A stretch of 64,000 nt of DNA from Gordonibacter urolithinfaciens (GTDB lineage: Bacteria > Actinomycetota > Coriobacteriia > Coriobacteriales > Eggerthellaceae), in NCBI RefSeq assembly GCF_900199375.1, contig NZ_LT900217.1, positions 3,100,001 through 3,164,000 on the forward strand, written 5' to 3'. Positions 54,491 through 63,797 of this stretch are shown piece after piece; positions within the stretch are counted from its first letter, which is position 1; each line of letters begins with the position of its first letter. The position numbers were made by a program, and so were the translations under genes. Under the pieces are notes generated by a model. That model did not search any database and was not told where the DNA came from. It was given only the letters and a program-made list of their open reading frames with translations.

Positions 54491-56623
54491 ATGCTCGACA
54501 AGGTTGACGCGCTGTTCGCGCGCTTGGAGGACGTCATGGCGTTTCAGGCCATCCGCCAAGGGCTCATCCTCACCATCCCCGTTCTGCTGGTGGGGTCGTT
54601 CTGCCTCATCTTCCTCAACCTGCCGCTCGCGCCCTACCAGGACGCCCTCGCCGGCGCGCCGCGCGTCGAGGGCCTGCTCGACCTCGTGTACGACGGTACC
54701 ATGGGCATCTTCTCGCTCTACGTGTCCGTTGCCGTGGCGCTGCGCTACGCCAACGCCTGCGCCGAGCGCTTCGGGGGCTTCTTCGTCCAGGGCGCGCCCT
54801 TCGCCGCGCTCGCGGCCTACCTCATGTCCGTGGGATTCGGCACCGAGGGCTTCGATCCCATCGTGCTCAGCACGCGCTCGCTGTTCATCGCCATCGTGTG
54901 CGGGCTGGCCTCGTCGGTGCTGTACTGCCGGCTCGTGCGCCTGCGCCGCACCCGGCGGCTGTACGGCGACAGCCTGGACAACGTGTTCAACCAGGCCGTG
55001 TCGGGCCTCCTGCCCATCGCGGCCGTCATCGCGCTCTTCGGCGCGGCGAACGCCGCCGTGGCGGCGCTCTCGGGCTCGAGCTGCATCGAGCAGCTGTTCT
55101 TCGACAGCGTGAGCGCGCTCTTCCCCCTGGCCACGGCCACGTTGGGCAGCGGGCTTCTGTACCTTTTCCTGAACAACGTCATGTGGTTCTTCGGCATCCA
55201 CGGCGGCAACATGCTCGACGGAGTGGCGCAGAGCGTGTTCGTGCCCGGCACGGCCGCCAACGCGGCGGCGCTCGCGGCGGGCGGCGAGCCCGTGCAGATC
55301 GTGACGAAGACGTTCCTGGACGTGTTCGCCTCTATCGGCGGGGCCGGCGCGCTGCTGTCGCTGCTCGCGGCCATCCTGCTGTTCGGCCGCCGCAGGAGCG
55401 CGCGGCGGCTCTCGGCGTTCGCGGCCGTGCCCATGTGCTTCAACATATCCGAGATCATGCTGTTCGGGCTGCCGGTGGTGTGGAACCCGGCGCTGTTCGT
55501 GCCGTTCATCGCGGTGCCCCTGGTGAACATGGTGGTGTCGTACGCAGCCATGGCGGCCGGGCTCGTGCCGCCCGTGGTGGTGGACGTGTCGTGGACCACG
55601 CCGCCTCTCGTGGGCGGCTGGGTGGCCACGGGCTCGCCCGCCGGCGCGGTGCTGCAGCTCGCGTGCATCGTGTTGGGCACGGTGCTCTACCTGCCGTTCC
55701 TACGCCGCTACGAGCGGTTGGCCGACGCCCACGCGCGGGTGCAGTACGATGCCCTGCTCTCGTCGTTCCAGGACGACGAGCGCGCCGGGCGCTCGGTCGA
55801 GCTCGTGACGGCCGCGGGCTCGCTGGGCGCGGTGGCCCGCTCGCTCGCCGAGGACGTGCGGGCCGCCGTGGACGCGGGGGCCTTCGAGCTGCGCTACCAG
55901 CCGCAGTTCGACGCTGACGGCCGCGCGGTTGGCGCGGAGGCCCTGCTTCGCATGGAGCACCCCGTGTACGGCTGGCTCTACCCGCCGCTCGTCATCGAGC
56001 TGGCACGCGAGGCCGGTGCGGGCGGCGAGCTCGAGCGCGCCGTGTTCGAGCGGGCGCTGGCCGACGCGCAGGCTGCGGAGGCGCTCGCGCATGCGGGCGA
56101 GCTCGATGCGGGTTTCAGCGTGAGCGTAAACGCCACGGCCACGATGCTGCAGGACGAGGCGGCCGTCGGCTTCGTCATCGACGCCTTCCGCGCCCGCGGG
56201 CTCGATGCCGGCCGCGTGGTGGTGGAGGCCACCGAGCGCGAGGCGCTGCTGTGGGACGCGGGCGCGCACGACCTGCTGCGCCGCGTTGCGGACGCGGGCA
56301 TGCCGCTGGCCATCGATGACTTCTCCATGGGCCGCACCTCGTTTCAGTACCTCGAGACGAGCGTGTTCTCCGTGGTTAAGCTCGACGGGACCATTGCCAA
56401 GGGCGTCATGGAGAACGAGCGCTACGCCGAGATCGTCTCGTCCATCGCCGACCTCTCCGAGCACCTGGGCTTCACGGTTCTGGCCGAGTACGTGGAGACG
56501 GCCGAGCAGCGCGACGTGCTGAAGACGCTCGGCTGCTCCTACTTCCAAGGCTACCTCTACGCGCCCGCGCTGCCCTTCGACGAGATGGTGGAGCGCGCAC
56601 GGCTGACGGGAACGCTCCGTTAG
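54491..56623 (+). CDS. PTS EIIC-like membrane domain fused to EAL cyclic-di-GMP phosphodiesterase
   Basis: A 710-residue fusion. Residues 1-405 form a PTS EIIC domain of the lactose/cellobiose type with about ten helices, the sugar-site loop GIHGGN (235-240) and the NISEIMLFGLP motif (Glu321). Residues 445-710 form an EAL domain with all catalytic positions: EALLR (483-487), Asn547, Glu579, Asp609-Asp610, Lys630, Glu669 and Gln686. No EIIA or EIIB domain is fused or nearby, so it is more likely a sugar sensor that controls cyclic-di-GMP hydrolysis than a transporter. TACAAT at 54445-54450 is a possible -10. Confidence 0.9.
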   Translation: MLDKVDALFARLEDVMAFQAIRQGLILTIPVLLVGSFCLIFLNLPLAPYQDALAGAPRVEGLLDLVYDGTMGIFSLYVSVAVALRYANACAERFGGFFVQGAPFAALAAYLMSVGFGTEGFDPIVLSTRSLFIAIVCGLASSVLYCRLVRLRRTRRLYGDSLDNVFNQAVSGLLPIAAVIALFGAANAAVAALSGSSCIEQLFFDSVSALFPLATATLGSGLLYLFLNNVMWFFGIHGGNMLDGVAQSVFVPGTAANAAALAAGGEPVQIVTKTFLDVFASIGGAGALLSLLAAILLFGRRRSARRLSAFAAVPMCFNISEIMLFGLPVVWNPALFVPFIAVPLVNMVVSYAAMAAGLVPPVVVDVSWTTPPLVGGWVATGSPAGAVLQLACIVLGTVLYLPFLRRYERLADAHARVQYDALLSSFQDDERAGRSVELVTAAGSLGAVARSLAEDVRAAVDAGAFELRYQPQFDADGRAVGAEALLRMEHPVYGWLYPPLVIELAREAGAGGELERAVFERALADAQAAEALAHAGELDAGFSVSVNATATMLQDEAAVGFVIDAFRARGLDAGRVVVEATEREALLWDAGAHDLLRRVADAGMPLAIDDFSMGRTSFQYLETSVFSVVKLDGTIAKGVMENERYAEIVSSIADLSEHLGFTVLAEYVETAEQRDVLKTLGCSYFQGYLYAPALPFDEMVERARLTGTLR

Positions 56624-56654
56624 GGGGAACTTCTCTTTCGGGGTAGATGATTCA

Positions 56655-56670
56655 GGATGATGCGTCATCC
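56655..56670 (+). terminator. Small stem-loop after the EIIC-EAL gene
   Basis: GGATGA-TGCG-TCATCC forms a perfect 6-bp stem, 32 bp after the stop. No T-run. It is the only structure near the gene end. Confidence 0.35.
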
Positions 56671-56787
56671 CGCGCCCTGCGTCACCCTCGCGGCTGAACT
56701 AGAGGGCAGTGCCGCTGCCCCCCCCTCCCGGCACGCTGCAGCATTGGAAAGCGAACGAATTGTGCGCATCGTTTGAACGCTGGAACA

Positions 56788-56832
56788 CGAACGTATGTTT
56801 TCGCTGGCTCTTTCCGCGCGCTGCGCTAGAAT
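56788..56832 (+). promoter_or_regulatory. SOS (LexA) box and -10 of uvrA
   Basis: CGAACGTATGTTT (56788-56800) fits the Gram-positive/actinobacterial LexA pattern GAAC-N4-GTTC with one deviation. TAGAAT (56827-56832) is a likely -10, giving a leader of about 108 bases before the uvrA ATG. Confidence 0.6.
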
Positions 56833-56946
56833 GAACGATTGCACGGAAATGATAGTTTCCCGGTAGCCTAATTTGCGACCCACGGCACGCGACGCCGGGG
56901 CACGGCTGCCGGCTGCGGATGCGCAAGAGAAAGAGCGATAAGCCAC

Positions 56947-59829
56947 ATGGGACAGAACGCCATCGTCATCAAGGGTGCCCGCGAGCACAACCTCAAGGAC
57001 ATCGACCTCATCATCCCGCGCGACGAGCTCGTGGTCATCACGGGTCTGTCAGGCAGCGGCAAGTCGAGCCTCGCGTTCGACACGATGTACGCCGAGGGCC
57101 AGCGCCGCTACGTGGAGAGCCTCTCCAGCTACGCGCGCATGTTCTTGGGGCAGATGAGCAAGCCGGAACTGGACAGCATCGACGGCCTGTCACCGGCCGT
57201 TTCAATCGACCAGAAGACCACGAGCAAGAACCCGCGTTCCACCGTGGGCACCACCACCGAAATATACGACTACCTGCGCCTGCTGTTCGCTCGCGTGGGC
57301 GTGCCTCACTGTCCCGAGTGCGGGCGCGTCATTCGCAAGCAGACCACCGACCAGGTGACCGACGAGATACTGGCGCTCGCTCCCGATGCGAAGGCCATCA
57401 TCATGGCCCCGGTCGTCACCGGACGCAAGGGCGAGTTCGCGAAGCTGTTCGCCGACCTGCAGAAGGAGGGCTTCAGCCGCGTGCGCATCGACGGCGAGAT
57501 CGTGAAGCTCGAGGCCGAGCCGCTCACGCTCAACAAGAAGATCAAGCACTTCATCGACGTGGTGGTGGACCGCGTGCAGCTGAAGGAGAGCGCCACGAGC
57601 CGCATTGCCGAGGCGGTGGAGCTGGCCACGAAGCTGGCCGACGGGCGCGTGCTCGTGCAGGTGCTGGGCGAGGACGGGCAACCGCTCGGCGAGGGCGGCG
57701 GCAAGTCGAGCGGCGCTACGGGTGGCCTCGGCGCCGGCGAGCATATCTTCTCGCTCGCGCTTGCCTGCCCCGAGCACGGCCATTCCATGGACGAGCTGCA
57801 GCCGCGCGACTTCTCGTTCAACGCCCCCTACGGTGCCTGCCCGGACTGCCTCGGCATCGGCAGCCGCGAGGAGGTGGATCCCTCTCTCGTGGTGCCCGAC
57901 CCCTCGCTCACGCTGGCCGAGGGCGCCATCGCGCCGTTCAAGACGGGCAACTACTACCCGCAGGTGCTGCGCGCCGTGGCCAAGCACATGGGCACCGACG
58001 AAAACACGCCCTGGGAGGACATGCCGAAGAAGGCCACCGACGCGTTGCTCTACGGCCTGGGCGACGACAAGGTGCGCGTGGACTACGTGACCGTGGACGG
58101 GCGCGAGACGTACTGGTACATCGAGTGGGAAGGGGCGCTCGCCGCCGTGCAGCGCCGCTACCAGGAGGCCCAGTCCGACAACCAGCGCGAGAAGCTGTCG
58201 GAGTACTTCGCCATCGTGCCGTGCCAGACGTGCGGCGGCAAGCGCCTGAAGCCGGAGATCCTGGCCGTGACGGTGGGCGGCAAGTCCATCCACGATGTCA
58301 CCGAGATGAGCGCGGCCGATTCGCTCGACTACTTCGAGGGCCTGGCCTTTCACGGCTCCGAAGAGCATATCGCCGGTCCCATCGTGAAGGAGATCAAGGC
58401 GCGCCTGCGCTTCCTGGTGGACGTGGGCTTGGACTACCTCACGCTCGAGCGGGCCACGGCCACGCTCTCGGGCGGCGAGGCGCAGCGCATCCGCCTGGCC
58501 ACGCAGATCGGCGCGGGCCTCATGGGCGTGCTCTACATTTTGGACGAGCCGTCCATCGGCCTGCACCAGCGCGACAACGAGCGGCTCATCGCCACGCTGG
58601 AGCGCCTGCGCGATTTGGGCAACACCGTCATCGTGGTCGAGCACGACGAGGACACCATCCGCAGCGCCGACTACGTCATCGACATGGGCCCGGGCGCGGG
58701 CGAGCACGGCGGCGAGGTGGTGGCGGCCGGCAAGCCCGACGAGATCGTGAGATTCGAGGGCTCGCTCACGGCCGACTACCTTTCGGGCCGCCGCACCATC
58801 CCCGTCCCGGAGAAGCGCCGCAAGCCGCGGCGCGGGTCGCTCAAGCTCACGGGCGCCTCGGAGAACAACCTGAAGAACCTGACGCTGGAGGTTCCCTTCG
58901 GCACGCTCACCGTGGTCACGGGCGTGTCGGGCTCGGGCAAGAGCTCGCTGGTCACCGACACGCTGGCACCGGCGCTCGCGAACCGCGTGAACCATGCGCA
59001 CCGCCGCTCCGGCAAGTACAAGAAGATCACCGGCCTGGACAAGATCGACAAGGTCATCAACATCGACCAGAGCCCCATCGGGCGCACGCCGCGCTCGAAC
59101 CCGGCCACCTACATAGGCCTCTGGGACGACATCCGGGCGCTGTTCGCCAGCACGCAGGAGTCGAAGGCGCGCGGCTACGGGCCGGGGCGCTTCTCCTTCA
59201 ACGTGAACGGCGGCCGCTGCGAGGCCTGCAAGGGCGACGGCCAGATCAAGATCGAGATGCACTTCCTGCCCGACATCTACGTGCCCTGCGAGGTGTGCGG
59301 CGGCGCGCGCTACAACCGCGAGACGCTGCAGGTCACGTACCGCGGCAAGAACATCGCCGAGGTGCTGGACATGACCGTGGACGACGCGCTGGCCTTCTTC
59401 GAGAACATCCCCGGCATCAAGCGCAAGCTGCAGACGCTGCACGACGTGGGTCTGGGCTACATCCGCCTGGGGCAGCCCGCCACCACGCTTTCGGGCGGCG
59501 AGGCGCAGCGCGTGAAGCTGTCGAGCGAGCTGCAGCGCCGCCAGACCGGCAAGACGTTCTACATCCTGGACGAGCCCACCACCGGCCTGCACTTCGAGGA
59601 CGTGCGCCAGCTCTTGGAGGTGCTGGAGCGCCTGGTGGACGCCGGCAACACGGTGCTCGTCATCGAGCACAACCTGGACGTCATCAAGTGCGCCGACCGT
59701 ATCATCGACCTGGGACCCGAGGGCGGCGACCGCGGCGGCACCATCGTGGCCCAGGGCACCCCCGAGGAAGTGGCCGAGGTCGAGGGCAGCTACACGGGAG
59801 CCTTCGTGAAGAGGATGCTGGAGGCGTAG
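56947..59829 (+). CDS. uvrA: Excinuclease ABC subunit A
   Basis: A 960-residue protein, the damage-recognition ATPase of nucleotide excision repair. Two ABC modules are visible: Walker [15 protein letters not shown] and [14 protein letters not shown], and signatures [12 protein letters not shown] and [12 protein letters not shown]. Zinc-binding CxxC pairs occur at [26 protein letters not shown] and CEVCGGAR. The N-terminus [17 protein letters not shown] is standard. An SOS-type box lies upstream and a strong bidirectional terminator follows. Confidence 0.98.
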   Translation: MGQNAIVIKGAREHNLKDIDLIIPRDELVVITGLSGSGKSSLAFDTMYAEGQRRYVESLSSYARMFLGQMSKPELDSIDGLSPAVSIDQKTTSKNPRSTVGTTTEIYDYLRLLFARVGVPHCPECGRVIRKQTTDQVTDEILALAPDAKAIIMAPVVTGRKGEFAKLFADLQKEGFSRVRIDGEIVKLEAEPLTLNKKIKHFIDVVVDRVQLKESATSRIAEAVELATKLADGRVLVQVLGEDGQPLGEGGGKSSGATGGLGAGEHIFSLALACPEHGHSMDELQPRDFSFNAPYGACPDCLGIGSREEVDPSLVVPDPSLTLAEGAIAPFKTGNYYPQVLRAVAKHMGTDENTPWEDMPKKATDALLYGLGDDKVRVDYVTVDGRETYWYIEWEGALAAVQRRYQEAQSDNQREKLSEYFAIVPCQTCGGKRLKPEILAVTVGGKSIHDVTEMSAADSLDYFEGLAFHGSEEHIAGPIVKEIKARLRFLVDVGLDYLTLERATATLSGGEAQRIRLATQIGAGLMGVLYILDEPSIGLHQRDNERLIATLERLRDLGNTVIVVEHDEDTIRSADYVIDMGPGAGEHGGEVVAAGKPDEIVRFEGSLTADYLSGRRTIPVPEKRRKPRRGSLKLTGASENNLKNLTLEVPFGTLTVVTGVSGSGKSSLVTDTLAPALANRVNHAHRRSGKYKKITGLDKIDKVINIDQSPIGRTPRSNPATYIGLWDDIRALFASTQESKARGYGPGRFSFNVNGGRCEACKGDGQIKIEMHFLPDIYVPCEVCGGARYNRETLQVTYRGKNIAEVLDMTVDDALAFFENIPGIKRKLQTLHDVGLGYIRLGQPATTLSGGEAQRVKLSSELQRRQTGKTFYILDEPTTGLHFEDVRQLLEVLERLVDAGNTVLVIEHNLDVIKCADRIIDLGPEGGDRGGTIVAQGTPEEVAEVEGSYTGAFVKRMLEA

Positions 59830-59877
59830 GCTCCCCGGCGCACGCCGTCCCCGTTCGGACGGCACGCTGGCAACAGA

Positions 59878-59922
59878 AGAAAACGAAGCGGCGAGCGCCT
59901 GGCGCTCGCCGCTTCGTTTTCT
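59878..59922. terminator. Bidirectional terminator after uvrA
   Basis: A perfect palindrome of 22-base arms around one T (59900). The arms begin AGAAAACGAAGCGG, and the right arm ends in CGTTTTCT, so both strands have a GC stem followed by a T-run. Confidence 0.9.
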
Positions 59923-59971
59923 GCGGCGCAGCAACGCTTCCGCAGGGCCCCGTCGTCTTCAAGGAAAGATC

Positions 59972-60027
59972 ACCACCCCTTGTCACGTGTTTCCGGTGGT
60001 TTCAGATGCCCGGGCGCTTCCTATACT
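59972..60027 (+). promoter_or_regulatory. Possible operator and -10 of the molybdoenzyme operon
   Basis: ACCACC (59972-59977) and GGTGGT (59995-60000) are inverted around a centre that contains CACGTG. TATACT (60022-60027) is a likely -10, 39 bp before the zinc-ribbon gene. There is no convincing -35, so an activator may be needed. Confidence 0.4.
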
Positions 60028-60066
60028 TTCTCGACAGGAGGACAGCAATCGAGAAAGGAGGAGACC

Positions 60067-60297
60067 ATGTGCTTCAGACCTGCAGACGTGAAGGCCCAGG
60101 CCAATACCTGCCGCAAGTGCGGCGCGGACAATTTGGAGTATGCGGCTATCTGTGAGAAGTGCGGGGCCGAGCTCGAAGGGCCCGACGCCGCCGCCCCGGG
60201 GTTCGCCGCCCCGGCAGGTGCACCCAAGGCACCAGGCGCGCCGAAAGCGCCGAGCGCCCCGAAGGCACCGGGCGCGCCGTCGGCTCCGATGGGGTGA
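60067..60297 (+). CDS. Small zinc-ribbon protein with Ala-Pro repeats
   Basis: A 76-residue protein. Residues 15-32 have two knuckles, CRKC and CEKC, spaced by ten residues, which form a zinc ribbon. The tail from about 45 is a low-complexity run of APKAP/APSAP units, probably extended and flexible. GAAAGGAGG lies in front of the ATG. It is the first gene before the molybdopterin oxidoreductase (100 bp gap), so it is probably part of that operon. Function unknown; similar mini-ribbons occur as accessory proteins. Confidence 0.75.
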   Translation: MCFRPADVKAQANTCRKCGADNLEYAAICEKCGAELEGPDAAAPGFAAPAGAPKAPGAPKAPSAPKAPGAPSAPMG

Positions 60298-60397
60298 TTG
60301 CATCCCGCCTCGGAAGGCCTGTCGGCATAGCACCGGCGAGGGCCCGCTGCGGGGCGCCGCATCGCAAGGCAAGCGATCGAAACACGAGGAACGGAGG

Positions 60398-63142
60398 ATG
60401 AGAAACGTGGAGAATGCTCAGACAGGCACCGAAGGCGAGACGAGGAAAGTCTATGCCGGCTGCCGATCCTGCCACCTGAACTGCCCTGTGTGGGTGACGG
60501 TGAAGGACGGGCGCGCCGTCAAGGTCGAGGGCGACCCGAAGCTCGGTCCGCCCAACATGGGCAAGGCATGCGTGAGGGCCTCGGAGGCCATCCAGTTCGA
60601 GTACAGCCCGACGCGCCTGCGCTACCCCCTGAAACGAGCGGGGAAGCGCGGCGAGGGGAAGTGGGAGCGCGTCTCATGGGATCAAGCCGTGGACGAGATC
60701 GCAGCCAAGATCCATGAGATGGTGGAGAAGCACGGCGCGGAGACGTTCGTGCTCCCGGGACGCACCGGGCGCCATGACATGGGTTGGGTCGCCCACCGCA
60801 TCGCCCGGACCATCGGCACCCCCAACAACTACTACGGGGCCATCCAGGTTTGCTACCTGCCGCAGTTCCACGAGCAGGTCAACTACGGGTTCTACACGGC
60901 GACCGGCGGCGGCTCGGCTGCGACGAAATGCCACGTGAGCTTCTCCGCCGAGCAGGCCTACGCGTGGCCGATCCAGGCGCAGACCATCATGGCGAACAAA
61001 GAGAACGGCATGAAGCTCATCGTCGTGGATCCCGTCCAGGGAGTCTATGCCAGCAAGGCGGACGAGTGGGTCCCCGTGCGTCCCGGCACCGACGTCGGCT
61101 TGATCATGGGCATGGCGAAGGTGATCATCGACAAGGGCCTCTACGACAAGGACTACGTCGTGCGCTGGAGCAACGCCCCCTTCCTGGTGCGGGGCGACAC
61201 GGGCGGTTTGCTGCTTGAGAGCGACATCGTGGAGGGCGGCAGCGACAAGCGCTTCATGGTGTGGGACGAGAAGGAGGACCGCCTGAAGTACTGGGACGCC
61301 GAGGAGATCCAGTGGGAGGGCGGCCCCTCCGGCAAGGCCCATTACGACCATCTGGTGGAGCTGTTCGAAAAGAACAAGACCTCGACCGAGAAGTCGCCGG
61401 CGGCCGACCTGCCCGACTCCATCATGCCCGCGCTGTTCGGCGAGCACGAGGTGGAGCTCTGCACGCGCGGAGGAAAGATCACCTGCATCCCGGCCTTCCA
61501 GATGCTCGCGAACAACGTCGCGGAATGGACGCCCGAGCACACCGAGTCGATCACGGGCGTTCCCGCCGACCAGGTGGAGCGCGTGGCCACGATGATCGGC
61601 ACGCTCAAACCCGTCGACATCAACCAGGGCATGCAGTACATGTCCACGAACGTCTCGCAGTACGTGAACGCCATCAACGTGCTGAAGATCATCACCGGCA
61701 GCGTGGACGTGGCGGGCGGCAACGTGCTCGGCGCCTTCTACCCGGTGACGCCGCACGCCTTCCCCAGCGAACTCGACCTTTCCTGGGCCGACGGGCTGCC
61801 CTTGGAGCAGAAGCGCAAGCGCCTCGGCTACTACACGCACCGGGTGGGCTGCGGCTACGCCTGGGAGGAGATGGTGAAGTGGCAGCCTATCCGCCCGCAG
61901 AACGCCGACGGCGCCATGCTGTTCCCCGACCTCACGAGCGTCATGGAGGCGGCGGAGACGGGCCGTCCCTATCCCGTGCACGGCATCATAGCCATCTCGT
62001 CCAACTGGCTCATGCACGATCCCACCCTCGCGCGCTGGCTCAAGCTGCTCGAGGACGAGACGAAGATCGAGCTGCACGTGGTCACGGACGTGGTCATGAC
62101 CCCGACGGCCGAGATGGCGGACTATGTGCTGCCCGCCGTCACCTGGATGGAGCGCAACTTCCTCAACTTCGGCACCGGCGGCGGCTCGAGCCCGCTGCAC
62201 CAGGCCTACAACAAGGCCGTCGAGCCCCTCTGCGAGGCGCGCCACGACTACGATTTCGGCGCGATGCTCTCCAAGGCGCTTGGCAAGTACGACAAGCGCT
62301 ACGTTGAGGGCCGCCTCAACCACGAGTGGACCAACCACTGGGCGGGGGAGTACGGGAAGTTCTGGCCCGCCGACACCATCGACGGACAGCGCGACCTCCT
62401 GTCCCGCGAGTTTTTGGGCATGCCGTTCGAGGACGTGCTCAAGCGCCGCGTGGTGGCGGTCCCCGGTGCCGACACGCCGCCGTCCACGGAGCGCTTCCTG
62501 ATAGCCGGGAAGTTCCCCACCGACACGGGCAAGGCGAACCTGTTCTCGACGATCCACCAGAAGTGCGGCTACCCGCCCCTGCCGGTGTACGTCGAGCCGG
62601 CCGAGTCCCTGCTGTCGCGCCCCGACCTCGCAAAGGACTATCCGCTGGTTGGATCGTACGGCAAGCGGCAGGCGGGCTTCTTCCACTCGGAGTTCCGCCA
62701 GCTGCCTTGGACGCGAGAGATGACGAGGACGCCCGACGTGTTCATCAACCCGGAGACGGCCGCGCAGTTCGGCGTCGCCGAGAACGACTGGATATGGGTG
62801 GAGTCCCCGCCCACGGGAGGGCGCGCCCCCTACAACAAGATCATGGGCAAGGTGTCGTTCAGGTTCATGGTCGCTCCCGGCATTGTCTCGTACTCCCAGC
62901 ACGCGTGGTGGCGTCCCGAGAAGACCGTGGAGGAGGAGCTGCACGGTGCCTTCGAGTGGAACACCGAGGCCCTGATCGAGGTGGAGAACAACTGCCCCGA
63001 GACCGGATCGGGCGGGTACCGCTCGCAGATATGCCGTATCTACAAGGCAACCGAGGAGGATATCGCGCGCTACCGGCCCGAGATCACGCGCGAACAGCTC
63101 GAGGCGCTCATGCCCATGACCCCGGAGGAGTGTGCAAAATGA
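60398..63142 (+). CDS. Molybdopterin-dependent oxidoreductase, catalytic subunit (DMSO-reductase superfamily)
   Basis: A 914-residue enzyme. The N-terminal [4Fe-4S] site is C22-x2-C25-x3-C29-x28-C58. Molybdopterin-binding segments follow (LIVVDPVQGVYASKADEWVPVRPGTD in part, and a C-terminal NPETAAQFGV domain). Cys152 in IQVCYLPQ lies where Cys or Sec binds molybdenum in relatives. There is no Tat signal, so the enzyme should stay in the cytoplasm unless carried by a partner. GGAACGGAGG precedes the ATG. The stop overlaps the iron-sulfur subunit. It resembles acetylene hydratase/transhydroxylase and gut catechol dehydroxylase relatives; the substrate is unknown. Confidence 0.9.
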   Translation: MRNVENAQTGTEGETRKVYAGCRSCHLNCPVWVTVKDGRAVKVEGDPKLGPPNMGKACVRASEAIQFEYSPTRLRYPLKRAGKRGEGKWERVSWDQAVDEIAAKIHEMVEKHGAETFVLPGRTGRHDMGWVAHRIARTIGTPNNYYGAIQVCYLPQFHEQVNYGFYTATGGGSAATKCHVSFSAEQAYAWPIQAQTIMANKENGMKLIVVDPVQGVYASKADEWVPVRPGTDVGLIMGMAKVIIDKGLYDKDYVVRWSNAPFLVRGDTGGLLLESDIVEGGSDKRFMVWDEKEDRLKYWDAEEIQWEGGPSGKAHYDHLVELFEKNKTSTEKSPAADLPDSIMPALFGEHEVELCTRGGKITCIPAFQMLANNVAEWTPEHTESITGVPADQVERVATMIGTLKPVDINQGMQYMSTNVSQYVNAINVLKIITGSVDVAGGNVLGAFYPVTPHAFPSELDLSWADGLPLEQKRKRLGYYTHRVGCGYAWEEMVKWQPIRPQNADGAMLFPDLTSVMEAAETGRPYPVHGIIAISSNWLMHDPTLARWLKLLEDETKIELHVVTDVVMTPTAEMADYVLPAVTWMERNFLNFGTGGGSSPLHQAYNKAVEPLCEARHDYDFGAMLSKALGKYDKRYVEGRLNHEWTNHWAGEYGKFWPADTIDGQRDLLSREFLGMPFEDVLKRRVVAVPGADTPPSTERFLIAGKFPTDTGKANLFSTIHQKCGYPPLPVYVEPAESLLSRPDLAKDYPLVGSYGKRQAGFFHSEFRQLPWTREMTRTPDVFINPETAAQFGVAENDWIWVESPPTGGRAPYNKIMGKVSFRFMVAPGIVSYSQHAWWRPEKTVEEELHGAFEWNTEALIEVENNCPETGSGGYRSQICRIYKATEEDIARYRPEITREQLEALMPMTPEECAK

Positions 63143-63732
63143 CGCAGCTAGGTTTGGTCGTATCCCTTGACCGTTGCATGGACACGCGCGGCTGCATGGG
63201 GGCGTGCAAGCAGGAGAACAACGTCGACCTCGGCGCGTTCTGGGTACGCACGTACACCTCCACCACCGGCGGGTTCCCCGATGCGGAGACGTACTTCATC
63301 CCGGTGATGTGCCAGCATTGCAGAAAGCCCTCCTGCGTTCCGGCCTGTCCCGAGCAGGCGATACGCAAGCGCGAGGACGGAATCGTCGTCATCGACACGG
63401 CACCTTGCGCCGCCTGCGGGGGGAAGGAGTGCATGGACGCCTGCCCCTACGGCGCCATCAGCTACAACGAGCGCGACAACACGGTGGGGAAGTGCGATAT
63501 GTGCGCTGCCCGCGTGGACCAGGGGCTCGCTCCCGCCTGCGCGTTCGCCTGCAACTCGAACGCGTGGATGTTCGGGGACGTGGACGATCCCGAGAGCGGT
63601 ATATCGCAGGTTCTCGCAGCGATGGGCGACAACGTCCACCAGCTCAAGCCGGAGACGGGCAACGAGCCCTCCTGTTACTACCTATTGAGCTCGAAGCGGT
63701 GGCAGGACATGGACGGGCTGCGCGCCCGCTAG
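63139..63732 (+). CDS. 4Fe-4S ferredoxin-type electron-transfer subunit (DmsB/NrfC-like)
   Basis: A 197-residue protein with four Cys clusters: CMDTRGCMGAC near the start, CQHCRKPSCVPACP, CAACGGKECMDACPYGA and CDMCAARVDQGLAPACAFAC. The pattern fits DmsB-type subunits with up to four [4Fe-4S] clusters. The start overlaps the catalytic-subunit stop (ATGA), so the two form a complex. The family normally links a membrane anchor or soluble donor to the molybdenum subunit. No signal peptide is visible. Confidence 0.92.
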   Translation: MTQLGLVVSLDRCMDTRGCMGACKQENNVDLGAFWVRTYTSTTGGFPDAETYFIPVMCQHCRKPSCVPACPEQAIRKREDGIVVIDTAPCAACGGKECMDACPYGAISYNERDNTVGKCDMCAARVDQGLAPACAFACNSNAWMFGDVDDPESGISQVLAAMGDNVHQLKPETGNEPSCYYLLSSKRWQDMDGLRAR

Positions 63733-63797
63733 CAGGCACGCCGGCAGGCCGGGGCCTCTGCCCCGGCCTGCCGGGAAACAGGGAAGGAGGGGCTTCG

